The notes under the pieces are model-generated. The model searched no databases. It was not told where the DNA came from and was given only the letters and a program-made list of their open reading frames with translations. The position numbers and the translations under genes were made by a program. Below are positions 1-8,858 of a stretch of 64,000 nucleotides of DNA, piece by piece. The first letter of the stretch is position 1. The number at the start of each line of letters is the position of its first letter. The DNA is from Solibacillus sp. R5-41. GTDB lineage: Bacteria; Bacillota; Bacilli; Bacillales_A; Planococcaceae. The DNA lies in assembly GCF_002736105.1 (NCBI RefSeq), contig NZ_CP024123.1, positions 1,046,001 through 1,110,000 on the forward strand, in the 5' to 3' direction.

Positions 1-134
1 ATTTAGAGAAGAAAAAAGAAGGAAATGCGGCAGATATTCTCCTTGAAAATAACACGAGAATCCTAAAGAATGAACCGTTTATTTACCATGACCCAGAGAA
101 AGTAGAATCTATGAAATGGTGGAAAATAATCTGA
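1..134 (+). CDS. C-terminal end of an unidentified protein (5' end outside window)
   Basis: An open frame runs from the window edge to TGA at 132-134 and gives about 43 residues. The tail includes the stretch KNEPFIYHDPEKVESMKWW. The mix of charged and aromatic residues looks like a real coding end, and it lies 94 bases before the LytR-CpsA-Psr gene on the same strand. I do not recognise the family. An envelope or glycosyltransferase protein would fit the context, but nothing visible proves it. Confidence 0.5.
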   Translation, partial: LEKKKEGNAADILLENNTRILKNEPFIYHDPEKVESMKWWKII

Positions 135-228
135 AAAATAGATTGGGACGAATAAAATACTATAAAATCACATAAATATAAAGATACCTAATAGATTGAT
201 TTGTTCATACAATTCTCGGAGGGGTACG

Positions 229-1137
229 ATGAAAAAAGCTTATAAAATTGTAGCAATACTAACAATGGCAATCATTGGCGTGATTGTTATTGTATTTTCT
301 ACAATCTATCACGACATTAAAACGACAGCACATGAAATATATATACCAGTAATTGCTGAGTTACCTGCATCTAGGGAAGAGGAAATAGATATTGAAATAG
401 GCGAACCTTTTGCAGCACTTATTTTAGGGGTCGATGAACGGCAAGGAGATAGAGGTCGTTCAGACACAATGATTGTTTTAACGGTGAATCCTTCACTAGA
501 AACAACAAAACTATTAAGTATTCCACGTGATTCGTATACGGAAATTATCGGGAAAAACGTTCAAGATAAAATTAATCATGCATATGCCTTTGGCGGAATT
601 GAAATGTCAGTGAAAACCGTGGAACATCTGTTAGATATTCCGATTGATTACGTAGCAAAAATTAATATGGAAAGCTTTGTTGAACTGATTGACATTGTTG
701 GAGATATTCCGGTTGAAAATAAATTAGACTTTGAATACGAAGGGCAGCATTTTCAAAAAGGTCCATTGCAGCTTGATGGTGAAAGTGCATTGAAATATGT
801 TCGAATGCGCTATGACGATCCAGAAGGGGATTTTGGTAGACAAAATCGGCAAAAGGAAATTATTCAAGGGGTCATGAAAAATAGTCTGCATGTTAATACC
901 GTTTTAAATTATAAATCGATATTAAAAACATTAGAAAACCATGTTGAAACGAATGTAAAGCTAGATGAAATGCTAGTGATACGCAAAAATTATTCGAATA
1001 GCCTTAAAAATATCGAACAGCATTATTTAAAAAATGGTACAGGAAAAAAGATGAACGGCATTTATTATTATTTATTAAATGATACAGAACTTGAATTATT
1101 ACAAGGAACATTAAAAAAACATTTAGAAATCGATTAA
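229..1137 (+). CDS. LytR-CpsA-Psr (LCP) family glycopolymer ligase
   Basis: A 302-residue LCP enzyme. The family moves undecaprenyl-linked teichoic acid or capsule chains onto peptidoglycan outside the membrane. Residues 7-26 form an N-terminal membrane anchor. The LCP domain starts near residue 60, with LILGVDER, the arginine/aspartate patch RGRSDT (75-80), SIPRDSY (97-103) and KINHAYAFGG (114-123), the usual pyrophosphate and metal-binding positions. The ATG at 229 is preferred because GGAGGGG at 218-224 precedes it; an in-frame upstream ATG at 196 has no such site. A role in attaching the polysaccharide made downstream is plausible. The stop codon is followed within six bases by a dispersed repeat. 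Confidence 0.9.
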   Translation: MKKAYKIVAILTMAIIGVIVIVFSTIYHDIKTTAHEIYIPVIAELPASREEEIDIEIGEPFAALILGVDERQGDRGRSDTMIVLTVNPSLETTKLLSIPRDSYTEIIGKNVQDKINHAYAFGGIEMSVKTVEHLLDIPIDYVAKINMESFVELIDIVGDIPVENKLDFEYEGQHFQKGPLQLDGESALKYVRMRYDDPEGDFGRQNRQKEIIQGVMKNSLHVNTVLNYKSILKTLENHVETNVKLDEMLVIRKNYSNSLKNIEQHYLKNGTGKKMNGIYYYLLNDTELELLQGTLKKHLEID

Positions 1138-1142
1138 CTTGC

Positions 1143-1325
1143 TTCAGCAGAAGTTCTCCATTTCTATATGTGTGTGGAATGAATGCTGAATATCCCTGTA
1201 ATTTAACGGGTTCTACCCTAGGCTAAATCAAGTTATAGCCCCTGCCGGATGTCCCAGTTTTTGGGTGATCTTTTCGAGCATGCTCGAAAAAAATCTGGAT
1301 GCAATTGCAACGAAGCGCAATTGAT
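1143..1325 (+). repeat. dispersed repeat, copy A (diverged)
   Basis: Starts with TTCAGCAGAAGT and ends with a degraded form of the terminal palindrome (GAAGCGCAATTGAT). Inside are GCCGGATGTCC and a 14-base palindrome TCGAGCATGCTCGA followed by an A-run and TCTGGATG, a block shared with copy C at 27870-27900. The copy fills much of the 344-base gap between the LCP gene and pgi. The rest of that gap (1326-1481) shows nothing I can name. Confidence 0.6.
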
Positions 1326-1481
1326 AGTAGAAAACTCTAGCCAATCCGTAGCAAATGATACTCCCTACTAGACGACGCCATAAAACACCCAATCTCAATA
1401 ATCACACTCGAATAACTACTACTATCCTACACAAGTATCCTGAAAGTCTAATCTATTACTAATAAAACCGATAAACTTGAA

Positions 1482-2795
1482 ATGAGTGAGAATGTGGTCA
1501 ATAAATTAATTGCAAATATGAGTTTAGATGAATCGTTAATTGGAATAAATATAAATTGGACTAAGTATTTTCCGACAGTAGCACTCATACACAGGCATTT
1601 AGAAAATGTTACTGAGCAATTAAATGGCTGGGTAGATAACCCGTTACAGCAAAGCCCGAAACTAATTCATGAAATTAATAAAACTGCATGTGAAATTAAA
1701 TCAAACGCGGATGTATTAGTGGTGATCGGGATTGGTGGTTCATATTTAGGGGCAAAGGCGGTACAAGATGCCTTAACACCGTATTTTGGACTTCAAGAAA
1801 ATGGAGTTGAAGTGCTCTATGTTGGTCATAATTTGAGTGGCACCTATATGAAACAACTAGTAAATAATCTTAATAATAAAGAAGTTTATATAAATGTCAT
1901 TTCAAAGTCTGGTGAAACGATGGAAACGATGCTAGCCTTTCGCGTACTTCGAAACTATATGAAAGATAGATATGGCAATGCTCACGAAAATCGAATCATC
2001 GTCACAACAGATGCCAAAAGTGGGCATTTGAGAAAGATTGCAGACCAAAATCAATATCGAACATTTGCGATTCCCTCCAATATTGGTGGACGTTATTCCG
2101 TATTAACACCTGCTGGATTACTTCCGATTGCTGCTGCAGGAATTAATATTGACCAATTATTAGTTGGCGCAAGAGATGCTACCATTCATTTTAAGGAAGT
2201 GCAAGTAGAGCGCAATATGGCTTACCGCTATGCCGTTATTCGATATGAGCTCTATAAGAAGGGCTTTCAAATGGAATTACTCGCATGTTTTGAACCTTCT
2301 TTAGCAAAATTACAGGAGTGGTGGCAGCAATTGTTTGCTGAAAGTGAAGGCAAGGAACAAAAAGGGCTATTTCCTAGTTCTATTTGTTATTCTACTGATT
2401 TGCATTCAATTGGTCAGTTTATTCAAGATGGGAGCCCGATATTGTTTGAAACGATGCTTCATTTTAATGAAGTTGATATGGATTATTTCCTGCCAATTGA
2501 AGGACGGGATGAGGATGCACTCAATTATTTAACCTATAAAAGTTTTAATGAAATCAATGCGGTTGCTAAAGAAGGTGTGACCGCTGCTCATGCTGATGCA
2601 GGTGTCCCAATTATTCAGATTCATCTAAAAAAACTCGATGCGTATCATTTAGGATTTCTTTTATATTTTTTTATGAAGGCATGTGCAATGAGCGCCTATT
2701 TATTAAAAGTAAATCCATTTGATCAACCTGGAGTGGAGCATTATAAAATCAAAACGTTAGAATTGCTCATCAATAGCGTTGTTTATAAAAGCTAA
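1482..2795 (+). CDS. pgi: glucose-6-phosphate isomerase
   Basis: A 437-residue phosphoglucose isomerase interconverting glucose-6-phosphate and fructose-6-phosphate in the cytoplasm, supplying both glycolysis and sugar-nucleotide synthesis. Visible signatures are GIGGSYLGAK (from 83), SKSGET (141-146, phosphate-binding), NIGGRYSVLTPAG (PGI signature 1) and NPFDQPGVEHYK near the C-terminus (signature 2). The length is close to the usual 445-450. No good ribosome binding site precedes ATG 1482 or the in-frame ATG at 1518, so the exact start is uncertain. Its position beside LCP and polysaccharide genes suggests it may be a second, pathway-dedicated copy; the window cannot show whether another pgi exists. 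Confidence 0.9.
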   Translation: MSENVVNKLIANMSLDESLIGININWTKYFPTVALIHRHLENVTEQLNGWVDNPLQQSPKLIHEINKTACEIKSNADVLVVIGIGGSYLGAKAVQDALTPYFGLQENGVEVLYVGHNLSGTYMKQLVNNLNNKEVYINVISKSGETMETMLAFRVLRNYMKDRYGNAHENRIIVTTDAKSGHLRKIADQNQYRTFAIPSNIGGRYSVLTPAGLLPIAAAGINIDQLLVGARDATIHFKEVQVERNMAYRYAVIRYELYKKGFQMELLACFEPSLAKLQEWWQQLFAESEGKEQKGLFPSSICYSTDLHSIGQFIQDGSPILFETMLHFNEVDMDYFLPIEGRDEDALNYLTYKSFNEINAVAKEGVTAAHADAGVPIIQIHLKKLDAYHLGFLLYFFMKACAMSAYLLKVNPFDQPGVEHYKIKTLELLINSVVYKS

Positions 2796-2814
2796 AGATG
2801 TTTTATTTTCGTAA

Positions 2815-2901
2815 GTATATGCGGATGTTATTTGTACACCTGAAAATCGAGATGGCTTAGCAAACTTAACAGATGTAGAAATAATCGCTACGACAATCTA
2901 A
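2815..2901 (+). pseudogene. possible 3' fragment of a lost gene
   Basis: Downstream of pgi an open stretch bounded by stops at 2812 and 2899 reads YADVICTPENRDGLANLTD and ends in VEIIATTI. It has protein-like composition but no start codon with a ribosome binding site. It may be the last part of a deleted gene. The family was not recognised, so this is a weak call. Confidence 0.25.
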
Positions 2902-2918
2902 AATAGGGGGCTTATTAG

Positions 2919-3644
2919 ATGAAAAAGAGATTCGAAGTACACACACATACTGCCTATTCACATGATAGTTTGTTAAATAAATGGTTGTATTTATTTATGT
3001 TAAAGCGCAGAGGGATCGATGTGGTAGCGATTACAGACCATAATGAAATTGATGGGGCACTGCGTTATCGCGAATTTTTAGAGAAATACAACATATCCGT
3101 GGTGATTGGAGAAGAAATTTTTACAGAAAAAGGCGAGGTCATTGGCCTGTTTCTTAAGCAAAAAATTGAGCCAGGATTACCCGTTAGAGAAACGATGTTA
3201 CAAATTAAGGAGCAAGGCGGACTTGTGTATATTCCGCATCCATATGATGAAGAAAGATATAAAACAGTATTACCGGAAATCGAAATAAGTAAAAATATCG
3301 ATTTAATCGATATTATTGAAATTCATAATGGAAGAAATACACAAAGTTATTTTTCAGAAAAACAGTTGTCAATCGCAAAAAAATACCCAAAAGCGCATCG
3401 ATTAGTCGGAAGTGATGCGCATACCTTTATTGAGCTTGGACGCAATTACAATTTGATTCCTAAATTTCAAAATGCAGATCAATTCATGCGTAATCTCCAA
3501 TTTGTTGTGCATGTGAAGCAGCCTTCTATTCCGCAGGCATATAAAATTACTAAATGGGTGAAGATTTTAAAGAAATTAAGACAAGGACATTTTGCTGAAG
3601 TGAAAATTATGGTTTTTGGAAAAGTAAATCAAAGGATTGACTGA
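2919..3644 (+). CDS. PHP-domain metal-dependent phosphoesterase
   Basis: A 241-residue cytoplasmic protein with a PHP fold. Metal-ligand motifs are visible in order: HTHTAYSHDS near the N-terminus, AITDHNEIDG, GEEIF, PHPYD and GSDAH. The N-terminal arrangement resembles the TrpH/YciV group of PHP phosphoesterases (nucleotide or sugar phosphate hydrolases). It does not resemble the YwqE/CapC tyrosine phosphatases, which start with DIHCHILP. The start is set by AATAGGGGG a few bases upstream. It lies between pgi and ymdB; the substrate is unknown. Confidence 0.8.
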   Translation: MKKRFEVHTHTAYSHDSLLNKWLYLFMLKRRGIDVVAITDHNEIDGALRYREFLEKYNISVVIGEEIFTEKGEVIGLFLKQKIEPGLPVRETMLQIKEQGGLVYIPHPYDEERYKTVLPEIEISKNIDLIDIIEIHNGRNTQSYFSEKQLSIAKKYPKAHRLVGSDAHTFIELGRNYNLIPKFQNADQFMRNLQFVVHVKQPSIPQAYKITKWVKILKKLRQGHFAEVKIMVFGKVNQRID

Positions 3645-3966
3645 AGTGAGAGGTGTTGTGGAGGTAAACGAGCTGAAATATTTGAAAAGCACACATCATT
3701 TAATGATCAATCTCTCAGAGAAATCTTGAATACGAAAAAAATAAAAGATTACTCTTTGAATTTTTGAAGGGTAATTTTTTTATAATATTTTTGTTGAATA
3801 TTGGCGTTGTGGGAGTGGTATTTAATCTATTGGCAAAGCTACATTAATAGTCGACGAACAATAAGTGGATTAATTTATTTCCACTACCAAATCTCAGAGT
3901 GGTTTGCGTTTTCGATCATTTAAATGCTAAAATAAATGCTACAAGATAGAAAGTGTGGTTATATAA
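3645..3966 (+). other. 322-base gap upstream of ymdB
   Basis: Contains an unconvincing 23-codon frame (GTG 3658 to TGA 3727), a likely terminator at 3748-3783 and AT-rich sequence that probably holds the ymdB promoter. In Bacillus subtilis rny lies just upstream of ymdB; no trace of rny is visible here. Confidence 0.5.
3748..3783 (+). terminator. probable intrinsic terminator
   Basis: Arms ATTACTCTT (3748-3756) and AAGGGTAAT (3767-3775) pair with one G-U wobble and are followed by seven T residues. It would end transcription coming from the PHP gene. Confidence 0.5.
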
Positions 3967-4764
3967 ATGAAGGTTTTATTTATCGGCGATATCGTCGGTT
4001 CGATAGGTCGTGACGCAGTAGAGAAATACTTACCGCGTCTAAAGAAAAAGTATGCAATAGATGTTGTCATTGCAAACGGCGAAAATGCTGCAGCAGGTCG
4101 CGGTATTACACGTTCAATTTATAATGATTTATTACAAATGGGTGTGGATGTCATAACGATGGGAAACCATACGTGGGACAACAAAGATATATTTGATTTT
4201 ATTGATGATGCGGATTATTTAATTCGTCCAGCGAACTTTTCAAAAGATGCACCGGGTAAGGGTATGGTACAAGTATCGAAAAATGGCGTAACGATTTCTG
4301 TAATTAATTTACATGGTCGCGTATTCCTCCCACCTCATGAAGATCCATTTGCGATGGCAGAGGATTTAGTAGCGGCAGCACGCAAAACGTCCCCATTAGT
4401 ATTTGTCGATTTCCACGCTGAAGCAACGAGTGAGAAGATTGCACTTGGATGGCATTTAGATGGCCGTGCATCAGTTGTTGTAGGTACGCATACGCATGTA
4501 CAAACAGCTGACAATCGCATTTACCCAGGTGGGACAGCGTATATTACCGATGTTGGAATGACTGGACCGTACGATGAAATTCTTGGTATGGGAAAAGAAA
4601 ATGTCCTGTATAAATTCCAAACGAATATGCCGGCGCGTTATGAAGTGCCGAAACAGGGCCGTGAAGTATTAAGTGCATTTTTTGTCGAGTTAGATGATAA
4701 AACAGGGAAAGCCATACGTCACGAACGTGTTTATATTAATGAAGACAATCCGTTTCAGCCATAA
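3967..4764 (+). CDS. ymdB: YmdB-type metallophosphoesterase (2',3'-cNMP phosphodiesterase)
   Basis: A 265-residue calcineurin-like phosphoesterase of the YmdB family. Members hydrolyse 2',3'-cyclic nucleotides and affect biofilm versus motility decisions in Bacillus. Motifs: FIGDIVGSIGR (metal D), ANGENAAAGRG, GNHTWDN (GNH signature), DFHAEATSEK and GTHTHVQTAD (GxH). Length matches the family (about 264). The ribosome binding site (AGTGTGG) is weak. It usually sits between rny and spoVS; here both neighbours are displaced. It is the left conserved marker of the polysaccharide island. Confidence 0.95.
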   Translation: MKVLFIGDIVGSIGRDAVEKYLPRLKKKYAIDVVIANGENAAAGRGITRSIYNDLLQMGVDVITMGNHTWDNKDIFDFIDDADYLIRPANFSKDAPGKGMVQVSKNGVTISVINLHGRVFLPPHEDPFAMAEDLVAAARKTSPLVFVDFHAEATSEKIALGWHLDGRASVVVGTHTHVQTADNRIYPGGTAYITDVGMTGPYDEILGMGKENVLYKFQTNMPARYEVPKQGREVLSAFFVELDDKTGKAIRHERVYINEDNPFQP

Positions 4765-4791
4765 ATAAAACATATAAAATTTAACTTAATC

Positions 4792-4853
4792 AAACACCTT
4801 TCGTTGAATAGAATGGGCCTTATCCCTTCATCTAACGCGAAGGTGTTTTTTCT
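4792..4853 (+). terminator. intrinsic terminator after ymdB
   Basis: The arm AACACCTTTCG pairs with CGAAGGTGTT (one bulged base) and is followed by TTTTTTC. It is the end of the ymdB transcript. Confidence 0.75.
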
Positions 4854-4872
4854 ATTAAACAACTCTTTAAAA

Positions 4873-4901
4873 TACGGATGCAAATATGAAGAGGCGTAAT
4901 T
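4873..4901 (+). repeat. dispersed repeat, copy B (right tail only)
   Basis: The stretch ACGGATGCAAATATGAAG followed by AGGCGTAATTGATT matches the right end of copies C (to 27924) and D (to 37653). The left part is missing. It directly abuts the LCP gene relic, so the repeat boundary coincides with a gene breakpoint. Confidence 0.65.
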
Positions 4902-4973
4902 GATTGTTTTGTACCGAACGAAAGTGAATTACAGTATATTGAAGGAAATTTGAAACAACATTTTTCGATATAG
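4902..4973 (+). pseudogene. C-terminal relic of a second LCP-family gene
   Basis: The frame from 4902 to TAG at 4971-4973 reads VPNESELQYIEGNLKQHF near its end. This aligns with the last residues of the LCP protein at 229-1137 (LNDTELELLQGTLKKHL). Shared features are the E-L-x-x-(I/L)-x-G-x-L-K-x-H-(F/L) spacing and a stop just after. Everything upstream is replaced by the tail of a dispersed repeat. It is the remnant of a diverged LCP paralogue that lost most of its gene. Confidence 0.65.
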
Positions 4974-5095
4974 GAATAAATTATAGCTACATTGAACAGT
5001 ATTAAATGAGAGTTACATTGTTGAATAATTTTTCCTAATTCTTATTAGGTCGTACTATAGACGGCTTTCAATGATCGAGGTGGAAACAATCTAAA

Positions 5096-5578
5096 ATGGT
5101 AAAATCACTTTCTTGGATAACTGTTATTTTGTTGATGACACTTATCTTCTACTTTTCTCAACAATCAGTCGCAATTTCTAATGATCTGAGCTTAGGTATA
5201 ACAGAACGTATTATTGAAACTGTTGGAAAAGTTGTACCTATAGAAGATGTGCCTATCGATACGATTAATCATGTCGTCAGGAAAAATGCTCACTTCTTTA
5301 TTTATTTTATTCTTGGTATTTTGCTGCAAAACGCACTAAAGAGAAGTGGTCTAAATGGATATCGCAATGTAGGGATTGCGCTCATCTTTTGTATAACTTA
5401 CGCCATTTTCGATGAAGTTCATCAGTTATTTGTCGCTGGTAGGGGAGCTCAAGTAAAGGACGTATTGATCGATAGCGCAGGTGCCGCTACTGGCATTATT
5501 GTATCATCACTATTCAGTTCGATCGCAAAACGTAAAACTACTCGTTCCATACAAATACCTAGTAAAGATACCTTGTAA
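5096..5578 (+). CDS. VanZ-like family membrane protein
   Basis: A 160-residue integral membrane protein with about four hydrophobic segments (near residues 6-22, 65-82, 90-108 and 122-142). The VanZ signature is visible as RKNAHFFIYFILG and FDEVHQLFVAGRGAQVKDVLIDSAGA, with the family's conserved D-E-x-x-Q and R-x-x-x-x-x-D residues. VanZ from Enterococcus gives low-level teicoplanin resistance. Most chromosomal relatives have no proven role, so resistance should not be assumed. AGGTGG about 11 bases upstream supports ATG 5096. It is a single gene with its own terminator. Confidence 0.85.
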   Translation: MVKSLSWITVILLMTLIFYFSQQSVAISNDLSLGITERIIETVGKVVPIEDVPIDTINHVVRKNAHFFIYFILGILLQNALKRSGLNGYRNVGIALIFCITYAIFDEVHQLFVAGRGAQVKDVLIDSAGAATGIIVSSLFSSIAKRKTTRSIQIPSKDTL

Positions 5579-5584
5579 GAAAGT

Positions 5585-5631
5585 AAAAATCTCTTATCGT
5601 CCTGTAATAGGGTTGTAGGGGATTTTTTTGT
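5585..5631 (+). terminator. intrinsic terminator after the VanZ-like gene
   Basis: AAAAATCTCTTA pairs with TAGGGGATTTTT (two G-U wobbles) and runs into a T-tract. It separates the VanZ-like gene from galE. Confidence 0.65.
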
Positions 5632-5745
5632 TTTCATAAAACCGTCAATTATTGATTATGAATATAGTTTAAATATAATTCATAAAATACTAAAAACGGT
5701 CATGATGAAAGATCTTTTATTAAAAACCGAGTTGGGGGTATACGG

Positions 5746-6753
5746 ATGAATATCCTAGTTACTGGTGGTGCTGGATATATAGGTGTACACACATGTGTTG
5801 TATTACTGGAAAAAGGGCATACCGTCATTGTTGCTGATAATCTTTGCAATAGTAAAGCTGATAGCATAAATAAAGTGCGTCAAATTACGCGTAAGGAAAT
5901 TACTTTTTATAACATCGATGTGACAGATGAGCAAGCGTTGGAAACTATTTTTTTGCAACATAAAATAGATAGTGTCATCCATTTTGCGGGTTTAAAAGCA
6001 GTAGGTGAATCTGTAAAGCTACCATTAGATTATTATTTTAATAACGTTGTTAGTACATTGTTACTTGCTAAAGTTTGTTTGAAACATCAAGTGAATCGAT
6101 TCATATTTAGTTCATCGGCAACCGTTTATGGTAATAACACGGTGCCATTTGTAGAAACTTTGGATCCTTTGCCTACAACCAATCCATATGGAGAAACGAA
6201 AGCGATGAGTGAGCGGGTTTTAACGGATATTGCAAGAACGAATCCCTCATTCTCCGTATCTCTACTTAGATATTTCAATCCAATTGGAGCCCATCAGAGT
6301 GGATTAATTGGTGAGGATCCGAACGGAATTCCGAATAATTTAATGCCATATATCACTCAAGTAGCGAAAGGGAAACTAGAGAAATTGATGGTTTTTGGCA
6401 ACGACTTTTTTACAGTAGATGGCACAGGTGTTCGCGATTATATTCATGTTATGGATCTAGCGGAAGGGCATGTAGCAGCACTAGATAACCTTACAGAAGG
6501 TGTTCATATTTATAATTTAGGAACTGGGCAAGGCACGAGTGTTTTACAACTAATCGAAGCATTTGAAGAGGCGAATGGGGTTGGCATACCTTATGAAATC
6601 GTTGACCGTAGACCCGGTGATATTGCTTCTAGCTATGCGAATGTATTAAAAGCTAAACGCGAATTGGGCTGGATTGCAAAACATAATATTAAAGCGATGT
6701 GCAGGGATGCGTGGCGATTTGAAAAAAATATAGAGCAATTAAGGGTGCGGTAA
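5746..6753 (+). CDS. galE: UDP-glucose 4-epimerase
   Basis: A 335-residue extended short-chain dehydrogenase that interconverts UDP-glucose and UDP-galactose (some members also the N-acetyl forms). It has the NAD-binding GGAGYIGVHT motif at the N-terminus, SSSATVYGN with the catalytic Ser, NPYGETK (catalytic Tyr-x3-Lys), RYFNPIGAH, and GVRDYIHVMDLAEGH near 230-245, typical of GalE. GGGGGT lies about seven bases before ATG 5746. It is the first gene of the polysaccharide locus and probably supplies galactose-type donors for the repeat unit. Confidence 0.95.
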   Translation: MNILVTGGAGYIGVHTCVVLLEKGHTVIVADNLCNSKADSINKVRQITRKEITFYNIDVTDEQALETIFLQHKIDSVIHFAGLKAVGESVKLPLDYYFNNVVSTLLLAKVCLKHQVNRFIFSSSATVYGNNTVPFVETLDPLPTTNPYGETKAMSERVLTDIARTNPSFSVSLLRYFNPIGAHQSGLIGEDPNGIPNNLMPYITQVAKGKLEKLMVFGNDFFTVDGTGVRDYIHVMDLAEGHVAALDNLTEGVHIYNLGTGQGTSVLQLIEAFEEANGVGIPYEIVDRRPGDIASSYANVLKAKRELGWIAKHNIKAMCRDAWRFEKNIEQLRVR

Positions 6754-6956
6754 ATAATTGATTACATTAGTGAGTAGTACTGTAAGCCAGGCAATATTAT
6801 TCAACAATTGGTATCAGTTGGTAAATATACACGCAAAATTTTTAATTAACTCTTTTAGTAATAAAACATATAAGGAATATAGCTCGATAGTTTAATCATA
6901 TAATCTAAATAACGCATAATAATACTATTTATTATTATATGGGAGGTGACTAAACA

Positions 6957-8798
6957 GTGAATTACACCGCTAGGTATACTTTATTTTTTATTCTAGATTC
7001 ACTAATCGTGTTATCAGCCATTTTTATTAGCTACTTGTTATTACACCCTACTCTAAATATTTCTTCCGATTCATTAATCATACTGAGTTCAATAACTCTA
7101 TTAATTAGTCACCATATTATGGCCTACTTCTTCCAATTGTATAATCGTATTTGGAGTTTAGCGTCAGTTAGGGAATTAATGACAATAGGTTATGCGGTTA
7201 CTATTTCTGTTTTGACCGCAAGTATGTTGCAATTTTTAATAAAAGGGGATATTTACTTACGTGTAATGGTTATTACATGGCTATTGCACATTGTATTAAT
7301 TGGTGGTTCACGCTTTTTATTAAGAATTTTACATGACCGAAATTCATTTAAACCTCATGGCAATTTAAAACGAGTTTTAATTATCGGGGCTGGAGAAGCG
7401 GGTACAATGCTCTTGCGCAGTATTAAGCGAAATTCATCAGAATATCAAGTGGTAGCATTTGTTGATGATGATCGAAATAAAAAAGATTTAAAACTATTAG
7501 ATGTTAAAGTATGTGGGACTACGAAAGATATACCCCGTATTGTACAGGATAAAAGGATTGAAGAAATTATTTTGGCGATTCCGTCTCTTAATAAAAGGGA
7601 TATCCGAGAAATTTATACGCGCTGTTTAGAGACGAAAGCAACGATAAAAATCATGCCAAAAATTGAGGATGTTATGACAGGGAAAGTTTCGGTTAATGAT
7701 ATGCAGGAAATAAAAATCGAAGATCTACTAGGCCGTGAAGAAATAAAGCTCGATATGTTGGCACTCACCAATAATCTTACAAATAAAATTATCCTCGTAA
7801 CAGGTGCTGGTGGCTCGATAGGTTCAGAAATTTGTCGACAAGTAGCACAATTCCAACCAAAAAATATAATTCTACTAGGGCACGGAGAAAACTCAATATA
7901 TAAAATCCATATGGAGTTATCGGAAAAAAAAGAATTTACAAACACAGATTTCGTTCCAATTATTGCAGATGTACAGGATAGAGAACGGATTTTTGAAGTG
8001 GTTAAACAGTTTCAACCAGATGTAATTTATCATGCGGCTGCTCATAAACATGTACCACTGATGGAATGTAACCCACGTGAAGCGGTGAAAAATAATATTT
8101 TTGGGACAAAAAATGTAGCAGAATCAGCACATACATTTGGTGTTTCCAATTTTGTGATGATTTCAACTGATAAAGCAGTAAACCCTCCAAATGTAATGGG
8201 AGCAACGAAGCGGATCGCTGAAATGATTATTCAAAATTTAGCAACACACAGTCAAACGAACTTTGCGGCAGTTCGTTTTGGTAATGTACTTGGCTCGCGT
8301 GGAAGTGTAATACTAAGGTTTAAAGCGCAAATTGCTGCAGGAGGCCCCGTCACCGTTACACACCCGGAAATGACTCGATATTTTATGACCATACCAGAGG
8401 CATCCAGGCTTGTATTGCAGGCTGGTGCATTGGCACACGGAGGAGAAGTATTCGTACTCGATATGGGCGAACCATTGAAAATTGTAGATTTAGCGAAAAA
8501 TTTGATTCGCTTATCCGGCTTAACAGAAGAAGAAATTGAAATTGAATTCTCTGGTATCCGTCCAGGTGAAAAAATGTATGAGGAATTGTTAAATGCAGCA
8601 GAAATACAGGAAGAACATGTCTATCCAAAAATCCATGTAGGCAAAGCGAATTGTATGGATGAAATTCAATTAATGTCCTTCCTAACAGAATTAGAAACTC
8701 TTGACCCGTTAGAAATTAAACAAAGAATCATTGATGTTGCTAATGGAAGGTGGTCTTTAAAAAAGAAAGTAATACAATTGCCTAACCTGCAAGTGTAA
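6957..8798 (+). CDS. membrane-bound nucleotide-sugar 4,6-dehydratase (EpsC/PglF/CapD-like)
   Basis: A 613-residue protein. Four N-terminal membrane helices (within about 5-125) are followed by a first Rossmann-like region (GAGEAG 144-149) and a second, catalytic short-chain dehydrogenase domain (TGAGGSIG 282-289). The catalytic site has Met in place of Tyr: STDKA (403-407), then M414-x3-K418, as in PglF-type UDP-GlcNAc 4,6-dehydratases. The expected product is UDP-4-keto-6-deoxy-GlcNAc. Start is GTG 6957, with GGGAGGTG nine bases upstream. No PglE/PglD pair is adjacent; the DegT aminotransferase at 26353 is one possible next enzyme. Confidence 0.9.
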   Translation: MNYTARYTLFFILDSLIVLSAIFISYLLLHPTLNISSDSLIILSSITLLISHHIMAYFFQLYNRIWSLASVRELMTIGYAVTISVLTASMLQFLIKGDIYLRVMVITWLLHIVLIGGSRFLLRILHDRNSFKPHGNLKRVLIIGAGEAGTMLLRSIKRNSSEYQVVAFVDDDRNKKDLKLLDVKVCGTTKDIPRIVQDKRIEEIILAIPSLNKRDIREIYTRCLETKATIKIMPKIEDVMTGKVSVNDMQEIKIEDLLGREEIKLDMLALTNNLTNKIILVTGAGGSIGSEICRQVAQFQPKNIILLGHGENSIYKIHMELSEKKEFTNTDFVPIIADVQDRERIFEVVKQFQPDVIYHAAAHKHVPLMECNPREAVKNNIFGTKNVAESAHTFGVSNFVMISTDKAVNPPNVMGATKRIAEMIIQNLATHSQTNFAAVRFGNVLGSRGSVILRFKAQIAAGGPVTVTHPEMTRYFMTIPEASRLVLQAGALAHGGEVFVLDMGEPLKIVDLAKNLIRLSGLTEEEIEIEFSGIRPGEKMYEELLNAAEIQEEHVYPKIHVGKANCMDEIQLMSFLTELETLDPLEIKQRIIDVANGRWSLKKKVIQLPNLQV

Positions 8799-8858
8799 AT
8801 TTCCTTCAATAAGCTTAAAACATATTTATTAAATGAAAATCAAGGAGTTGTAACCGCC

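Noticed and set aside
2919-3644. PHP gene as the tyrosine phosphatase partner (YwqE/CapC) of the BY-kinase
   Set aside because: The N-terminal motif is HTHTAYSHDS rather than DIHCHILP, and the gene is far from the kinase. It belongs to another PHP subgroup.
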